The notes: a model not told the origin generated them from the letters alone. 64,000 nucleotides of DNA from Streptomyces sp. SolWspMP-5a-2 (GCF_900091845.1 NZ_FMCI01000147.1:1-64000); one strand, 5' to 3'. Shown: positions 52,241-62,865, counted from the stretch's first letter. Numbers and translations: made by a program.

Positions 52241-53322
52241 GCGGTGCCCTCCGGGGTCGGTCCGGGCCGGGAGAGGCCCAGTTCACGGGGTGCGAGCGGG
52301 GCGAAGTAGCGCTCCACGTCGGCGTCGGTGACGTCGTCGAGGCGGGCCGGTGACCAGTGCGGGTTCCGGTCCTTGTCGATGATCTGGGCGCGGACGCCCT
52401 CGACCAGGTCGGGTGCGGCGAGGGCGTGGCAGGAGACGCGGTACTCCTGGTCCAGGACCTCCTCGAGGGTGGCGAGGCGGCGGGCGCGGCGCATCGCGGC
52501 GAGGGTGACCTTGAGGGCGGTCGGCGACTTCGACAGCAGCGTCTCGGCCGCTTCCTTGGCCGCCGGGTCGCCGTGGGCGAGGAGGCGGCTGACGATCTCC
52601 TCGACGGTGTCGGCCCGGTAGCAGGTGTCGATCCACTCCCGACGGGCCGTCAACTCGCCCTCGGGCGGCGGCTGGACGTGCCGGGCGAGGGCGTCGGCCA
52701 CGGGCAGCGCGGTGAGGTCGTCGAGGAGGGCGCCGAGCGCGGCGGACGGCACGTGGTGGTCGGCGAGGCCGCAGAGCACGGCGTCGCCCGCCCCGAAGTG
52801 GGCGCCGGTCAGGGCGAGATGGGTGCCGAGTTCGCCGGGTGCGCGGGAGAGCAGGTAGGTGCCGCCGACGTCCGGGACGAAGCCGATGCTGGTCTCCGGC
52901 ATGGCGATCCGGGAGCGTTCCGTGACGATCCTGACCCCGCCGTGCGCGGAGACGCCGACGCCGCCGCCCATGACGATGCCGTCCATGACGGCGACGTACG
53001 GCTTGGGGTAGCGGGCGATGCGGGCGTTGAGGTGGTACTCGTCGTACCAGAAGGCGGCCGCCGCGGTGCCGTCGCCGTCGCGGGCGTCGTCGTGCACGGC
53101 GCGGATGTCGCCGCCCGCGCACAGGCCGCGTTCGCCCGCTCCGGTGAGGACGACGGCGTGCACGGCCGGGTCGTGCTCCCAGGCCGTGAGGGCTTCGTCG
53201 ATCAGGCCGACCATGGTGTGGTCGAGGGCGTTGAGGGCCCGGGGCCGGTTGAGGGTGAGCCGGCCGGTCCGGCCGTCGACGGCGACCAGGACGGAGGGTT
53301 CGGGCTGTCCGGCGGGGCTCAT
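52237..53322 (-). CDS. 3-Hydroxyisobutyryl-CoA hydrolase
   Basis: A 361-residue crotonase-superfamily thioesterase. Besides the oxyanion loops ([17 protein letters not shown] at about 70 and [18 protein letters not shown] at about 115), it has the longer C-terminal region and the [18 protein letters not shown] catalytic segment typical of HIBCH rather than enoyl-CoA hydratase. The conserved [11 protein letters not shown] near the C-terminus also marks HIBCH. It releases free 3-hydroxyisobutyrate for MmsB. ATG overlaps the acyl-CoA dehydrogenase stop by 4 nt. Confidence 0.92.
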   Translation of the reverse strand: MSPAGQPEPSVLVAVDGRTGRLTLNRPRALNALDHTMVGLIDEALTAWEHDPAVHAVVLTGAGERGLCAGGDIRAVHDDARDGDGTAAAAFWYDEYHLNARIARYPKPYVAVMDGIVMGGGVGVSAHGGVRIVTERSRIAMPETSIGFVPDVGGTYLLSRAPGELGTHLALTGAHFGAGDAVLCGLADHHVPSAALGALLDDLTALPVADALARHVQPPPEGELTARREWIDTCYRADTVEEIVSRLLAHGDPAAKEAAETLLSKSPTALKVTLAAMRRARRLATLEEVLDQEYRVSCHALAAPDLVEGVRAQIIDKDRNPHWSPARLDDVTDADVERYFAPLAPRELGLSRPGPTPEGTA

Positions 53323-54467
53323 CCGAACGCCTCCGTCAGGCCGCTGGCCACGATGACGCGCATGATCTCGTTGCTTCCTTCCAGGATCTGGTGGACTCGC
53401 AGGTCACGGACGATCTTCTCGATGCCGTACTCGCTCAGGTACCCGTACCCGCCGTGCAGTTGCAGGGCGCGGTCCGCGACGGTGTATCCGGTGTCGGTGG
53501 CGAACCGCTTCGCCATGGCGCAGAGGTACGGTGCCTGCGGATCGTGCCGGTCCAGCGCCTGGGCGGCCTGGTGGACGAGGGCGCGGGCGGCGGCGAGTTC
53601 GGTGGCCATGTCGGCGAGGCGGAAGCGCAGCGCCTGAGCGTCGAGCAGCCGGGCGCCGAACGCCTGCCGGTCGGCGAGGTGGGTGAGGCTGCGGTCGAGG
53701 GCGCTGCGGGCGCCGCCGAGGGAGCAGGCGGCGATGCCGAGCCGACCGCCGTTGAGGCCGTTCATGGCGATGCGGAAGCCGTGGCCCTCGCGTCCGAGGA
53801 GCCGGTCGGCGGGGACCCGGACGCCGTCCAGGACGACCTGCCGGGTGGGCTGGGCGTGCCAGCCCATCTTGCGTTCGTCCGGGCCGAAGGAGAGCCCGGG
53901 GTCGTCCTTGTCGACGAGGAACGCGGAGATGCCGTCGTGGCCCGTGCCGCCGGTGCGCGCCATGACGAGGTAGAGCTGGGAGACGCCCGCGCCGGAGATG
54001 AACTGCTTGACACCGGTGAGGATCCAGTGGTCGCCGTCGCGGACGGCACGGGTGGTCAGGGCCGCCGCGTCGGACCCGGCGCCGGGTTCGGTGAGGCAGT
54101 AGCTGGCGAGGTCGTCCATGGCGCACAGGCGGGGCAGCAGGTGTTCGCGCTGGGCGGGGTCGCCGTACCGGTCGACCATCCAGGCGACCATGTTGTGGAT
54201 GGAGAGGTAGGCGGCGAGGCAGGGGCAGCCGGAGGCGAGGGTCTCGAAGACGAGGACGCCGTCGGCGCGGCTGAGGCCCGAACCGCCGGACTCCTCGCGG
54301 ACGTAGACGCCGCCGAGGCCGAGCCCGGCGGCCTTGCGCAGGACATCGACCGGGAAGTGCTTGTCGCGGTCCCAGTCGAGGGCGTGCGGGGCGATGTGGT
54401 CCTGGGTGAAGTCGAGGGTGGTCTCGACGAGGGCCTGCTGGTCCTCGGTGAGGAGAATCCCGTTCAT
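53319..54467 (-). CDS. Acyl-CoA dehydrogenase (isobutyryl-CoA type)
   Basis: A 382-residue FAD enzyme that should desaturate isobutyryl-CoA to methacrylyl-CoA. ACAD signatures are CLTEPGAGSDAAAL (about 125-140), the ISGAGVSQLYLV strand, DRQAFGARLLDAQALRFRLADM and the C-terminal LQLHGGYGYLSEYGIEKIVRDLRVHQILEGSNEIMR (two parts), with the catalytic Glu in EGSNE. The start ATG 54467 follows the mmsA stop by only 5 nt. It is grouped with the rest of the valine pathway, which gives the substrate assignment. Confidence 0.92.
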   Translation of the reverse strand: MNGILLTEDQQALVETTLDFTQDHIAPHALDWDRDKHFPVDVLRKAAGLGLGGVYVREESGGSGLSRADGVLVFETLASGCPCLAAYLSIHNMVAWMVDRYGDPAQREHLLPRLCAMDDLASYCLTEPGAGSDAAALTTRAVRDGDHWILTGVKQFISGAGVSQLYLVMARTGGTGHDGISAFLVDKDDPGLSFGPDERKMGWHAQPTRQVVLDGVRVPADRLLGREGHGFRIAMNGLNGGRLGIAACSLGGARSALDRSLTHLADRQAFGARLLDAQALRFRLADMATELAAARALVHQAAQALDRHDPQAPYLCAMAKRFATDTGYTVADRALQLHGGYGYLSEYGIEKIVRDLRVHQILEGSNEIMRVIVASGLTEAFG

Positions 54468-54472
54468 GGCGC

Positions 54473-55996
<1,524 letters not shown>

Positions 55997-56235
55997 GGGT
56001 GCCTGCTCTCGTCAGGTGATCCGGGGATGGCGCGCGGCCCCGGCACGCGGGCACGGGGGTGTGCCGGTGCGCGCGGGGGCGTGCGTGACGCTGGTGGCGT
56101 GGGCGCGGGGGACGTCAGGTGTCGGCGGGGCCGCCGGGCGGGCGGTGCCGTCGTGGGGTCCCGCCGGGAGCGCGGGTGCGTACCGGTGCCATGCGTGTCA
56201 GCTCCATCCTCGTGGACAACACGGAACGTTCCGCG
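55997..56235. other. Riboswitch-mms leader region
   Basis: The roughly 240 nt between the riboswitch core and mmsA are very GC-rich and hold no convincing gene. They should contain the expression platform. GGAACGTTCC (56223-56232 on the plus strand) is a perfect 10-bp palindrome next to the riboswitch. GGCACGCGGGCACGG with GTGCCGGTGCGC (from 56042) could form further hairpins. Confidence 0.4.
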
Positions 56236-56378
56236 GCCGGTATCCTGACTCCCGGATCTGCGCGCGCCGTCCGCCTTCCCGACCTGGTGCTCGTCAGTGG
56301 CGTGTCGTTCGACGGCGCGCTCCCCGGTCACAGTGGCGGGACCGTGCCGGACTCACACCGGCTTCCCTGCACCGCGGA
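56236..56378 (-). ncRNA. Cobalamin (B12) riboswitch upstream of the mms operon
   Basis: Read on the minus strand it shows AGGGAAGCCGGTGTGAGTCC, GGCACGGTCCCGCCACTGTGA, ACGCCACTGACGAG, GGTCGGGAAGGCGG and the B12 box region GATCCGGGAGTCAGGATACC: all conserved parts of the adenosylcobalamin riboswitch in the right order. The next genuine coding sequence on that strand is mmsA at 55996. A 30-codon frame from ATG 56189 (MELTRMAPVRTRAPGGT) follows with ACGAGG upstream; it could be a leader peptide but is weak. Confidence 0.92.
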
Positions 56379-56390
56379 CCTTTGCCCCCG

Positions 56391-56396
56391 ACTATA
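56391..56396 (-). promoter_or_regulatory. -10 box of the riboswitch promoter
   Basis: On the minus strand TATAGT lies about 12 nt upstream of the first conserved riboswitch bases, within the AT-rich palindrome ACTATATAGT (56391-56400). GGACGTCC (56402-56409) just upstream is also palindromic. Confidence 0.6.
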
Positions 56397-56577
56397 TAGT
56401 TGGACGTCCTAGTAAATCCACCAGTCCGACGCCCGTCCCGGCGCCTTCGCAGGTCAGCGGGGTCGACCGGTTCAGTCCTTCCGGGCGCGGCGGGGGCGCG
56501 GGGCGGGGCCCGCGGTCCGGGCGCGGGGCCGGTGAGCGACGCGCGGGGGCGCCGGAGGGGCGCACGGGGCGCCGGTG

Positions 56578-57432
56578 TCAGAACCCGGCGATCCACTCCG
56601 ACGTCGCCCTGAGCCCGCCGAACGTGTAGAAGTGCACCTTCACCTCGCCGTGCCGTCCCGGGTCGTACCCCTCGGCGAGGGTGTGCAGGAAGCGGTCGGG
56701 ACCGGCGGTGCCCATCAGGTGGGTGAGCGAGAAGCCGTACTTGCGAGCGATGGAGGCGCTGGTGCCGACGCCGAAGCGGGCCGCGTACGCGACCAGGCGG
56801 CGGGCTCCGGCGGGGCCGGGGACACCGACCCGGACGGGCACGTGCAGCCCCCGGTCCCTGATCCGCTCGATCCAGTCCAGGACGAGGTCGGCGTCGAAGC
56901 CGAACTGAGTGGTCACGCCGGTCGTCAGGCCCTGCTCGGCCAGCGCCGCCCGTTTGTCGGCGAGCGCCGAGAACAGCGCGCGGTCCCCGATCGCCGGGTG
57001 CCCCTCGGGGTATCCGGCGATCTCGACGTGCCGCACCCCGTACTCGGCGAGCAGCCCGGTGCGGACGACGGCGAGGGCGTCGGGGTAGGGGCCGTGCGGG
57101 GTGGCGGGGTCGCCGCCGACGACGAGCAGGCTGCCGCCGGTGCCGTCGGCGCGGAGTCCGGCGAGGAGCTTCTCCAGCGCCTCCCGCGACGCGAGACGGC
57201 GCGCGGAGACGTGCGGCACGGGCACGTACCCGAGCCGTCCGGCGGTGCGGGCGGCGGCGAGGCGCAGCTCCAGGTCCTCGTTGCCGAGGAAGGTGACGTT
57301 GACGCGGGTGCCCGCCGGGACGAGGGCGCGGGCCTCTTCGAGGCGGGGTCCGTCCTTCGCCGTCATCTCCAGGGAGAAGTCCTCCAGCAGCGGCCTGCGG
57401 ACCGCGACCGGAGCCGGGGTTCCGGGGTTCAT
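56578..57432 (-). CDS. Methylenetetrahydrofolate reductase-family protein
   Basis: A 284-residue FAD-binding TIM-barrel protein of the MTHFR family. Visible features are the N-terminal FSLEMTAKDGPRLEEA, the strand PHVSARRL, SLLVVGGDPATPHGPYPDAL and the flavin-contact region TTGVTTQFGFDADLVLDWI. The typical MTHFR Glu in FSLEMT fits the catalytic glutamate. It is shorter and more diverged than the housekeeping MetF, so it may be a second MTHFR or a one-carbon reductase with another role. The start is ATG 57432. It lies upstream of the riboswitch but is read through its own promoter. Confidence 0.82.
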   Translation of the reverse strand: MNPGTPAPVAVRRPLLEDFSLEMTAKDGPRLEEARALVPAGTRVNVTFLGNEDLELRLAAARTAGRLGYVPVPHVSARRLASREALEKLLAGLRADGTGGSLLVVGGDPATPHGPYPDALAVVRTGLLAEYGVRHVEIAGYPEGHPAIGDRALFSALADKRAALAEQGLTTGVTTQFGFDADLVLDWIERIRDRGLHVPVRVGVPGPAGARRLVAYAARFGVGTSASIARKYGFSLTHLMGTAGPDRFLHTLAEGYDPGRHGEVKVHFYTFGGLRATSEWIAGF

Positions 57433-57534
57433 CGTGCTCCTTCGGGCAGGGCCGTCACGCGGACCGGTCGGGGCTGGTGGCCCCCATGGTCTCCCGGGCC
57501 TCCCGCGGGCCGTGCACCAGGGTGGCCCGGAACG

Positions 57535-57581
57535 CGCGAGGGGCGCCCGTACCGGGGGAACCGGTGCGGACGCCCCTCGCG
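57535..57581 (-). terminator. Terminator after the DUF1996 gene
   Basis: CGCGAGGGGCGCCCGTACCGG and CCGGTGCGGACGCCCCTCGCG can pair over most of 21 positions with a small loop, 20 nt beyond the stop codon at 57601. Confidence 0.7.
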
Positions 57582-57600
57582 TGGAGCGGGATCTTCCGGG

Positions 57601-59682
57601 TCAGCGCCCGTACTGGCGCCTGGTGCGGGTCAGCAGGACGAGGCCGCCGATCAGCAGCACGGTGCCGACCGCGGCGGGCCACAGCGTGGTGCCCGTCTCG
57701 GCGAGGTCGCCCTGGACGGCCTGCGGCTCGCTCTGGCCGCCCGCGATCGGGACGCCCTCGCCGGTCGGCTCGCCCTGCGGCTGCTGCTGGGCCTGGTCGC
57801 CGCCGCCGGAGGAGGCGGCGTCCGCGGCGCCGGCGGCCCGGGAGGGCTCGGCCGACGCCGAGGCGAGGACCTTCGGCTCCTTGGGCTCCTCGGTCGCGGA
57901 GCCGTCGGCGCTGCCGCCGCCCTGCTGGTCGTCGGCGGGCGCGGAGGCGGTGGGCGCCGCGCTCTGCTCCTGGCCGCCCCCTTCACCCTTGCCGCCCTTG
58001 CCGCCGCCGTTCTGGCCGCCGCCGTTCCCGGCGTTGTCGTCCTTGCCGCCGCCGGGGTTCCCGGTGGGCTCCTGCGTGGGCTGTTCGGTCGGCTGCTGCG
58101 AGGGCTCCTCGCCCGCGCCGCCGTTGCCGCCGTTGCCGTTGCCGCCGTTGCCGTTGCCGCCGTTCCCGTTGTCACCGCCGCCGTTGCCGTTGCCGTTGTC
58201 GCCGCCGCCGGTGCCCGCGCCGCACTGCTTGCCGTCGTTGATGCAGGCGACGACCTCGTCCATCAGCTTCGCGTCGAAGACGTTGATGAAGTCGCCGTGG
58301 TCGGTGACGGGCTTGTGCAGCTGCTCGGGGAAGGAGTCCACCGCGAACAGCGGCGTGGTCCTGCCGCCGTCGGCCAGGCTCGGCGCGTCCACGTCGTAGA
58401 CGATCCGCTGGACGAGCTGCGGGATGGCGACGAAGCTGTCGGGGCAGTTGCCCGCCGCGTCCGCGAACGCCACGTGGGTGCGGTGGTTGGCGCTGTCGGT
58501 GTTGCGGCCGTCCCAGCAGCTCTGGAAGCGGAAGGTGCGCACCACGTCGCTGCCCTGGGGGCAGAGCGGGTACTTGTCCTTCAGCTGGCGGTCCTCGAAC
58601 CCGGTGCAGCTCCAGGACGCGTTGGCGTTGCCGGGGCCGTTGACGAACGCCTTGGCGTCGCCGGTGATGATGCGCATCAGCCGCGGAATGGCGGTGACCT
58701 CGCTGCGCGGGTTGCCGATGAACGTCATCGTGGCCTGCTTGGCGGTGACGATCTCACCGGCGTTGCCCTCGGTGCCGCCGCCGGGCGCCCCCGCGTCGCG
58801 CTCCTGGGTGCCGTTCTGCAACCGCAGCACGGGCCAGAAGTAGGAGGACTTGTCGCCCTTGTCGACGCAGCTCGTGTCGGCGCCCGACAGGTCGTCGTCG
58901 CTGGCGAAGGCGGTGTTCGACTGGTTGCCGACGTAGTCGTGGAAGTGGTGGGCGCCGTTGGAGACGCCCGGGGCCACGATCACGTTGTCGGAGTTGAACA
59001 GGCCGTTCTCGTTGACCCCGCACGCGGTGGTGAAGGAGCCCTTGGAGCGGAACGAGTTCAGGTCCGGGGCGGGCGCGTTGGGCTGGACGGAGTCGATGGC
59101 GGCGTAGTCCGCGGCGACCGGGCCGTTGCCGCCCTGACCGCCGGGCTGCTCACCGGCCGGTTCCTGGCCCTGCCCCTGCTCCTGGCCGGACCCCTGTTCC
59201 TGGCCCTGGCCCTGCTCCTGGCCTCCGTCCTTGGTCTGCTCCTCCGGCTCGCTCCAGGAGCACGCGGCGAGGTCGTCGAGGCCCTCCGGGCGCTTGCCCG
59301 CCTCGTCGATGGCGTCGCCGATCCGGCCGAGCGACTCGGCCCGCTTCTGCTTCAGCCCGGCCATCACGTCGTCGGAGCCGTCACCGCTCATGCGCTGGTA
59401 GGCCTCGGCGATCTGCGCGTCCATGGCGGCCAGTTCCTGGTCGACCCGGGCACGGGCGGACTCGGGGACGTCGGTCAACCGGGCGCCGACGTCGGGGCAT
59501 TCCACCGTGGTGGCGCCTCCGGCTCCGTCCGCCTGCCGCGTCACGTTCGCGCCGTCTCCGCCTTCGGTCGCCGACGCGTAGACGTTGGCGGCGACCAGGC
59601 CTCCTCCTCCCAGCATCAGCGCGACTGCTGCGAAGCTCGCGCGGCGTGCGCCTGTCGGGCGTCTGCGCGTTGTGCGTCCCAC
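57601..59682 (-). CDS. DUF1996 secreted protein with LAXTG cell-wall anchor
   Basis: About 693 residues from GTG 59682 (CAGGAG upstream). A signal peptide (ASFAAVALMLGGGGLVAANVYA) precedes an alpha-helical region and a Gln/Glu/Gly repeat (GQEQGQGQEQGSGQEQGQGQ). The DUF1996 domain spans about 215-465: GVSNGAHHFHDYVGNQS, FWPVLRLQNG, SCWDGRNTDSANHRTHVAFA. A long NGNGG- and Pro/Thr-rich stalk follows, then the sortase signal LAETG, a hydrophobic helix and the basic tail TRTRRQYGR. LAXTG is the class-E sortase motif of Streptomyces, so the protein should be covalently wall-anchored. The role of DUF1996 is unknown. Confidence 0.88.
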   Translation of the reverse strand: MGRTTRRRPTGARRASFAAVALMLGGGGLVAANVYASATEGGDGANVTRQADGAGGATTVECPDVGARLTDVPESARARVDQELAAMDAQIAEAYQRMSGDGSDDVMAGLKQKRAESLGRIGDAIDEAGKRPEGLDDLAACSWSEPEEQTKDGGQEQGQGQEQGSGQEQGQGQEPAGEQPGGQGGNGPVAADYAAIDSVQPNAPAPDLNSFRSKGSFTTACGVNENGLFNSDNVIVAPGVSNGAHHFHDYVGNQSNTAFASDDDLSGADTSCVDKGDKSSYFWPVLRLQNGTQERDAGAPGGGTEGNAGEIVTAKQATMTFIGNPRSEVTAIPRLMRIITGDAKAFVNGPGNANASWSCTGFEDRQLKDKYPLCPQGSDVVRTFRFQSCWDGRNTDSANHRTHVAFADAAGNCPDSFVAIPQLVQRIVYDVDAPSLADGGRTTPLFAVDSFPEQLHKPVTDHGDFINVFDAKLMDEVVACINDGKQCGAGTGGGDNGNGNGGGDNGNGGNGNGGNGNGGNGGAGEEPSQQPTEQPTQEPTGNPGGGKDDNAGNGGGQNGGGKGGKGEGGGQEQSAAPTASAPADDQQGGGSADGSATEEPKEPKVLASASAEPSRAAGAADAASSGGGDQAQQQPQGEPTGEGVPIAGGQSEPQAVQGDLAETGTTLWPAAVGTVLLIGGLVLLTRTRRQYGR

Positions 59683-59856
59683 GGATGTTCTCCTGCGCCT
59701 CGTGGACTGATGGGCATGGAAATCCCCCGGTCTCATACGGACGGTGGCGCACGGGTGTTCAGGCTCATCGGGAATTCATCGGATTCTCTCAGCGGGCGTT
59801 CGACCCCCCGGCCGGTCCCCGTGCCCGTGCGCCGGGTCCGCGCGCTCCGGCCTCCC

Positions 59857-59862
59857 TACGAT
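59857..59862 (+). promoter_or_regulatory. -10 box of the LysR gene (leaderless)
   Basis: TACGAT ends 7 nt before GTG 59870. It sits in CGGCCTCCCTACGATGACC, which recurs unchanged before the Pmt gene at about 62903-62921. Confidence 0.55.
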
Positions 59863-59869
59863 GACCTGC

Positions 59870-60778
59870 GTGAACCTGGACCTGAACCTTCTGGTCGCGT
59901 TCGACGCGCTGCTCGACGAGGGCAGCGTCAGCGGCGCGGCGGACCGGCTGCGGGTGACGCAGCCCGCGATGAGCAGGACCCTGGCCAGGCTGCGGCGGGC
60001 CACGGGCGACCAGATCCTCGTCCGCTCCGGACGGGCGATGCTGCCGACGCCGTACGCGGAGTCGGTGCGGGAGCGGGTGCGCGCCCTGGTGGAGCAGGCG
60101 GGTGCCCTGCTGCGACCGGCGACCGCGCTGGACGAGGCCGAACTCGCCTCGCTGACACGGACGTTCACCCTGCGCTGCAACGACGCCCTGGTCGACGCCG
60201 CGGGGGCGGAGATCCTGGCCGCGGTGCGGGTCCGGGCGCCGGGGGTGCGCCTGCGCTTCCTCGCCGAGTCCGCCGTCGACACCGACGACCTGCGGCGCGG
60301 CGAGGTCGACCTGGAGATCGCCGCGGGCGCCTCCGGGCGGCCGGAGCTGTGCGCGCGGCGGGTGGGCGGCGGCACGCAGGTGGTGGTCGTGCGGGCCGGT
60401 CACCCGCTGACCGGGCTGACGCGGGCGGCGTACGCGGCGGCCGAGCACGTCACCGTGTCGCGGCGGGGGCGGCTGCGCGGGCCGCTCGACGAGGCGCTGG
60501 CCGCCGAGGGGCTGACCCGCCGGGTGGTGGCGACCGTGCCGACGGTGTCCGCCGCCTTCCGGCTCGTCGCCGCGAGCGATCTGCTGGCGGCCGTCCCCTC
60601 GATGCTCGCCGGGCCCGGCCTCGCGCCGTTCGGGCTGCGGGCCCTGCCGCTGCCGCTGGCCCTGCCGCCGGTCCCCCTCACCATGACCTGGCACCGCCGT
60701 CAGGACGACGACCCGGCCCACCGCTGGCTGCGCGAGCGGGTGTGCGAGGCGCTGCGCGCGGCCGGGGTGCCCGGCTGA
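59870..60778 (+). CDS. LysR family transcriptional regulator
   Basis: A 302-residue regulator starting NLDLNLLVAFDALLDEGSVSGAADRLRVTQPAMSRTLARL (two parts), the classic winged-helix HTH (about 1-60). A type-2 periplasmic-binding-like effector domain spans about 90-295. I use GTG 59870 because the -10 box leaves 7 nt; ATG 59861 would overlap it. It lies directly upstream of the FAD monooxygenase on the same strand, the likely target. The effector is unknown and could be an aromatic substrate of that monooxygenase. Confidence 0.88.
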   Translation: MNLDLNLLVAFDALLDEGSVSGAADRLRVTQPAMSRTLARLRRATGDQILVRSGRAMLPTPYAESVRERVRALVEQAGALLRPATALDEAELASLTRTFTLRCNDALVDAAGAEILAAVRVRAPGVRLRFLAESAVDTDDLRRGEVDLEIAAGASGRPELCARRVGGGTQVVVVRAGHPLTGLTRAAYAAAEHVTVSRRGRLRGPLDEALAAEGLTRRVVATVPTVSAAFRLVAASDLLAAVPSMLAGPGLAPFGLRALPLPLALPPVPLTMTWHRRQDDDPAHRWLRERVCEALRAAGVPG

Positions 60779-60827
60779 GCGGACGGCGTCCCGGTCCATG
60801 CACAGGAGTTATGTGTCGCATCAGAAA

Positions 60828-60863
60828 CATGCATTTGAATGCATGCGCCGGCGCTCCTAGCGT
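60828..60863 (+). promoter_or_regulatory. Promoter of the FAD monooxygenase with palindromic operator
   Basis: CATGCATTTGAATGCATG (60828-60845) is an 18-bp inverted repeat with 8-bp perfect arms. It contains the -35-like TTGAAT (60835-60840), which is 17 bp from TAGCGT (60858-60863). A factor bound to the palindrome would cover the -35 box and act as a repressor, so a TetR or MarR-type protein is as likely as the LysR neighbour. Confidence 0.65.
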
Positions 60864-60901
60864 GGTGGTCATCGACGACAACGCCCTTGGAGGTGTGCGG
60901 G

Positions 60902-61999
60902 ATGCGCGTGATCATCGCTGGTGGCGGGATCGTCGGGCTGACCACCGCGGTCGCCCTGCGCGCGGCGGGCGCGGAGGTCCTGGTGAGCGAACGGGCCCCG
61001 GAGATCAGGGCGGTGGGCGCCTCGATCGGCCTGTGGCGCAACGCGCTCGACGTCTTCGCGCGGATCGGGGTCGGTGACGGCGTCGAGGCCCTCTCCACCC
61101 CGGTCTCGACCTGGTTCCACGACGCGGCGGGCACCCGTCACCGCGCGCCGGGGTCCACCGAGGCCGACCACGCGTTCGCGCTGGTGCCCCGCGCCGAGCT
61201 GAACCGGCTGCTCGCCGACGCGGTGGGGCCGGGCTCCGTCCGCCTCGGCAGCCGGGTGACCGGCTTCGTGGAGGACGGCGACGGCGTCACCGTCCGGTTC
61301 GCGGACGGCGGCGACGAGCGCGCCGATCTGCTCGTCGGCGCCGACGGCGTCCACTCCCGGGTCCGGGACGTGCTCCTGCCGGGGTTCGGGGCACGCGAGC
61401 ACCGGGGGCACCACGCCTGGCGCGGGACGCTCCCGTCGATCGGCGAGCCCGCCGGGGGCAGCGTCCTGACCGTGGGACGGGACCGGAGTCGCGGGGGCTA
61501 CACCCGGACGCACGGCGGCGCGACCATGTGGATGGTCAACCAGTTCGACGTCCCCCCGCTCACCGGCACCCCGAAGGAACAGGCCCTGGAACGGGCCGCG
61601 TTGCTCTCCGAGAACGGGTGGAACAGCGCGCTCGCCGAACTGATCGCGGCGACCCCGGAGGAGGCGGTCCTGCACCACCAGATCCTGTTCGTGCCGCCGC
61701 TGCCGCGCTGGACCTCCGACCGGGTGGCCCTGATCGGCGACGCCGCGCACGGCCTCTCGCCGCACATCGCCGCCGGCGGCACCCTCGGGGTCGAGGACGT
61801 CGGTGTCCTCGCCCGCGCGCTCGCCCGGGAGCCGGACACCGCCCGCGCCCTGCGCAGCTACGAGAGCGACCGGCGGCCGCGCTACGCGACGGTCCGGGAG
61901 CACGCGCGCGCCGTCGAGCACGCGGCCGACGCGCCCGCGTACGCCCGGCACTACGCGGCCTTCAGCCACTGGATGCTGGCGCCGCGCCCGCCGCTGTGA
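60902..61999 (+). CDS. FAD-dependent aromatic monooxygenase
   Basis: A 365-residue class-A flavoprotein monooxygenase, resembling salicylate/3-hydroxybenzoate hydroxylases. It has RVIIAGGGIVGLTTAVALRAAG (GxGxxG, about 2-23), the DG motif LLVGADGVHSRVRDVL (about 140-155) and the FAD-ribityl motif VALIGDAAHGLSPHIAAGGTLGVEDV (two parts; about 277-302). The substrate is probably a small aromatic compound. The start is ATG 60902 with GGAGGT upstream. A palindrome overlapping its promoter suggests induction by substrate. Confidence 0.88.
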   Translation: MRVIIAGGGIVGLTTAVALRAAGAEVLVSERAPEIRAVGASIGLWRNALDVFARIGVGDGVEALSTPVSTWFHDAAGTRHRAPGSTEADHAFALVPRAELNRLLADAVGPGSVRLGSRVTGFVEDGDGVTVRFADGGDERADLLVGADGVHSRVRDVLLPGFGAREHRGHHAWRGTLPSIGEPAGGSVLTVGRDRSRGGYTRTHGGATMWMVNQFDVPPLTGTPKEQALERAALLSENGWNSALAELIAATPEEAVLHHQILFVPPLPRWTSDRVALIGDAAHGLSPHIAAGGTLGVEDVGVLARALAREPDTARALRSYESDRRPRYATVREHARAVEHAADAPAYARHYAAFSHWMLAPRPPL

Positions 62000-62142
62000 C
62001 CTCGGACGGGACGGGTCCGCGCCCGCCCGGTTGCCGCGGCCGGGCCGCCGCGGGCAAGATCGGCGGGAACGCGGCCGGGGACCGGACGCCGTCCCGCCGC
62101 GCGCCGGACGGGCCGGGACGGCCGGGGGCCGGAGGAGACGTC

Positions 62143-62865
62143 GTGGGGGTGCGGCACATGGGGGACGCGGTGCGGAAGAGACAGTGCGGAGCGGGGACGA
62201 GGACGGGGCGGGGAACACGGCTGGGTGTCGCTCATCTCGCCCTGCTGGCCGGGGTGTTGAGCGGGTGCGGCGGGACGTCCGGGAACGCGTCGGGGCCCCA
62301 GGCGTCGCCGTCCGCCTCCGCGTCCGGGCGGGTCGCCGCCGCGCGGGGTGCCACCATCGGCGGTCCGGGGTCGGCCTGTGCGCTGCCGGTGACGTTCACG
62401 CTCGCCGAGCGGTGGAAGGCGGTGGCCGTCGACACCGGGCGGCTCACGGCGGAGGCGGGCGACGACGTCGACGCCGACGTCCTGGACGCGGTCCTGCGGC
62501 AGGGCCCGGTCCGGGCCGCCTGCGAGGCGGACGCCAAGCCCGCCGGGCACATCGGCTTCCTGCGGGTGTGGACCGGCGACGGGGGCGGCGACGACGCCCG
62601 GACCGTCCTGGAGGCGTTCGTCGCCGCGCAGGAGCACACGAGCGGCGCGCGCTACCGCTCCTTCACCTCGGGCGGGCTGACCGGCGCCGAGGTCGCGTAC
62701 CGGTACGGCGGCGGGCTGCCGCAGGGGGCGAAACCGGAGCGCGCGCTGGCCGTCGTCACCCCGGACGGTCCTGTCGTGCTGCACCTCGGCGGCCTGGACG
62801 GAGCCGAGTTCAGGGCGATGACCCCGGCCTTCGAGCTGGCGAGGGACACCCTGCGCGCCGTCTGA
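62143..62865 (+). CDS. Lipoprotein of unknown function
   Basis: A 240-residue exported lipoprotein: basic start, hydrophobic core LGVAHLALLAGVL and lipobox LSGC-G near residue 38. A serine-rich linker (SPSASASG) leads to a globular domain of about 180 residues with two cysteines (GSACALP, RAACEAD). I prefer GTG 62143, which has GGAGGAG 5 nt upstream, over ATG 62158. The family is not recognised. It is separated from the monooxygenase by about 140 bp and from the Pmt gene by 57 bp. Confidence 0.75.
   Translation: MGVRHMGDAVRKRQCGAGTRTGRGTRLGVAHLALLAGVLSGCGGTSGNASGPQASPSASASGRVAAARGATIGGPGSACALPVTFTLAERWKAVAVDTGRLTAEAGDDVDADVLDAVLRQGPVRAACEADAKPAGHIGFLRVWTGDGGGDDARTVLEAFVAAQEHTSGARYRSFTSGGLTGAEVAYRYGGGLPQGAKPERALAVVTPDGPVVLHLGGLDGAEFRAMTPAFELARDTLRAV

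Noticed and set aside
56575-61077. 1,500-residue open frame on the plus strand
   Set aside because: It is antisense to the MetF-like and DUF1996 genes and out of frame with the LysR gene; low complexity, no start signals. High-GC shadow.
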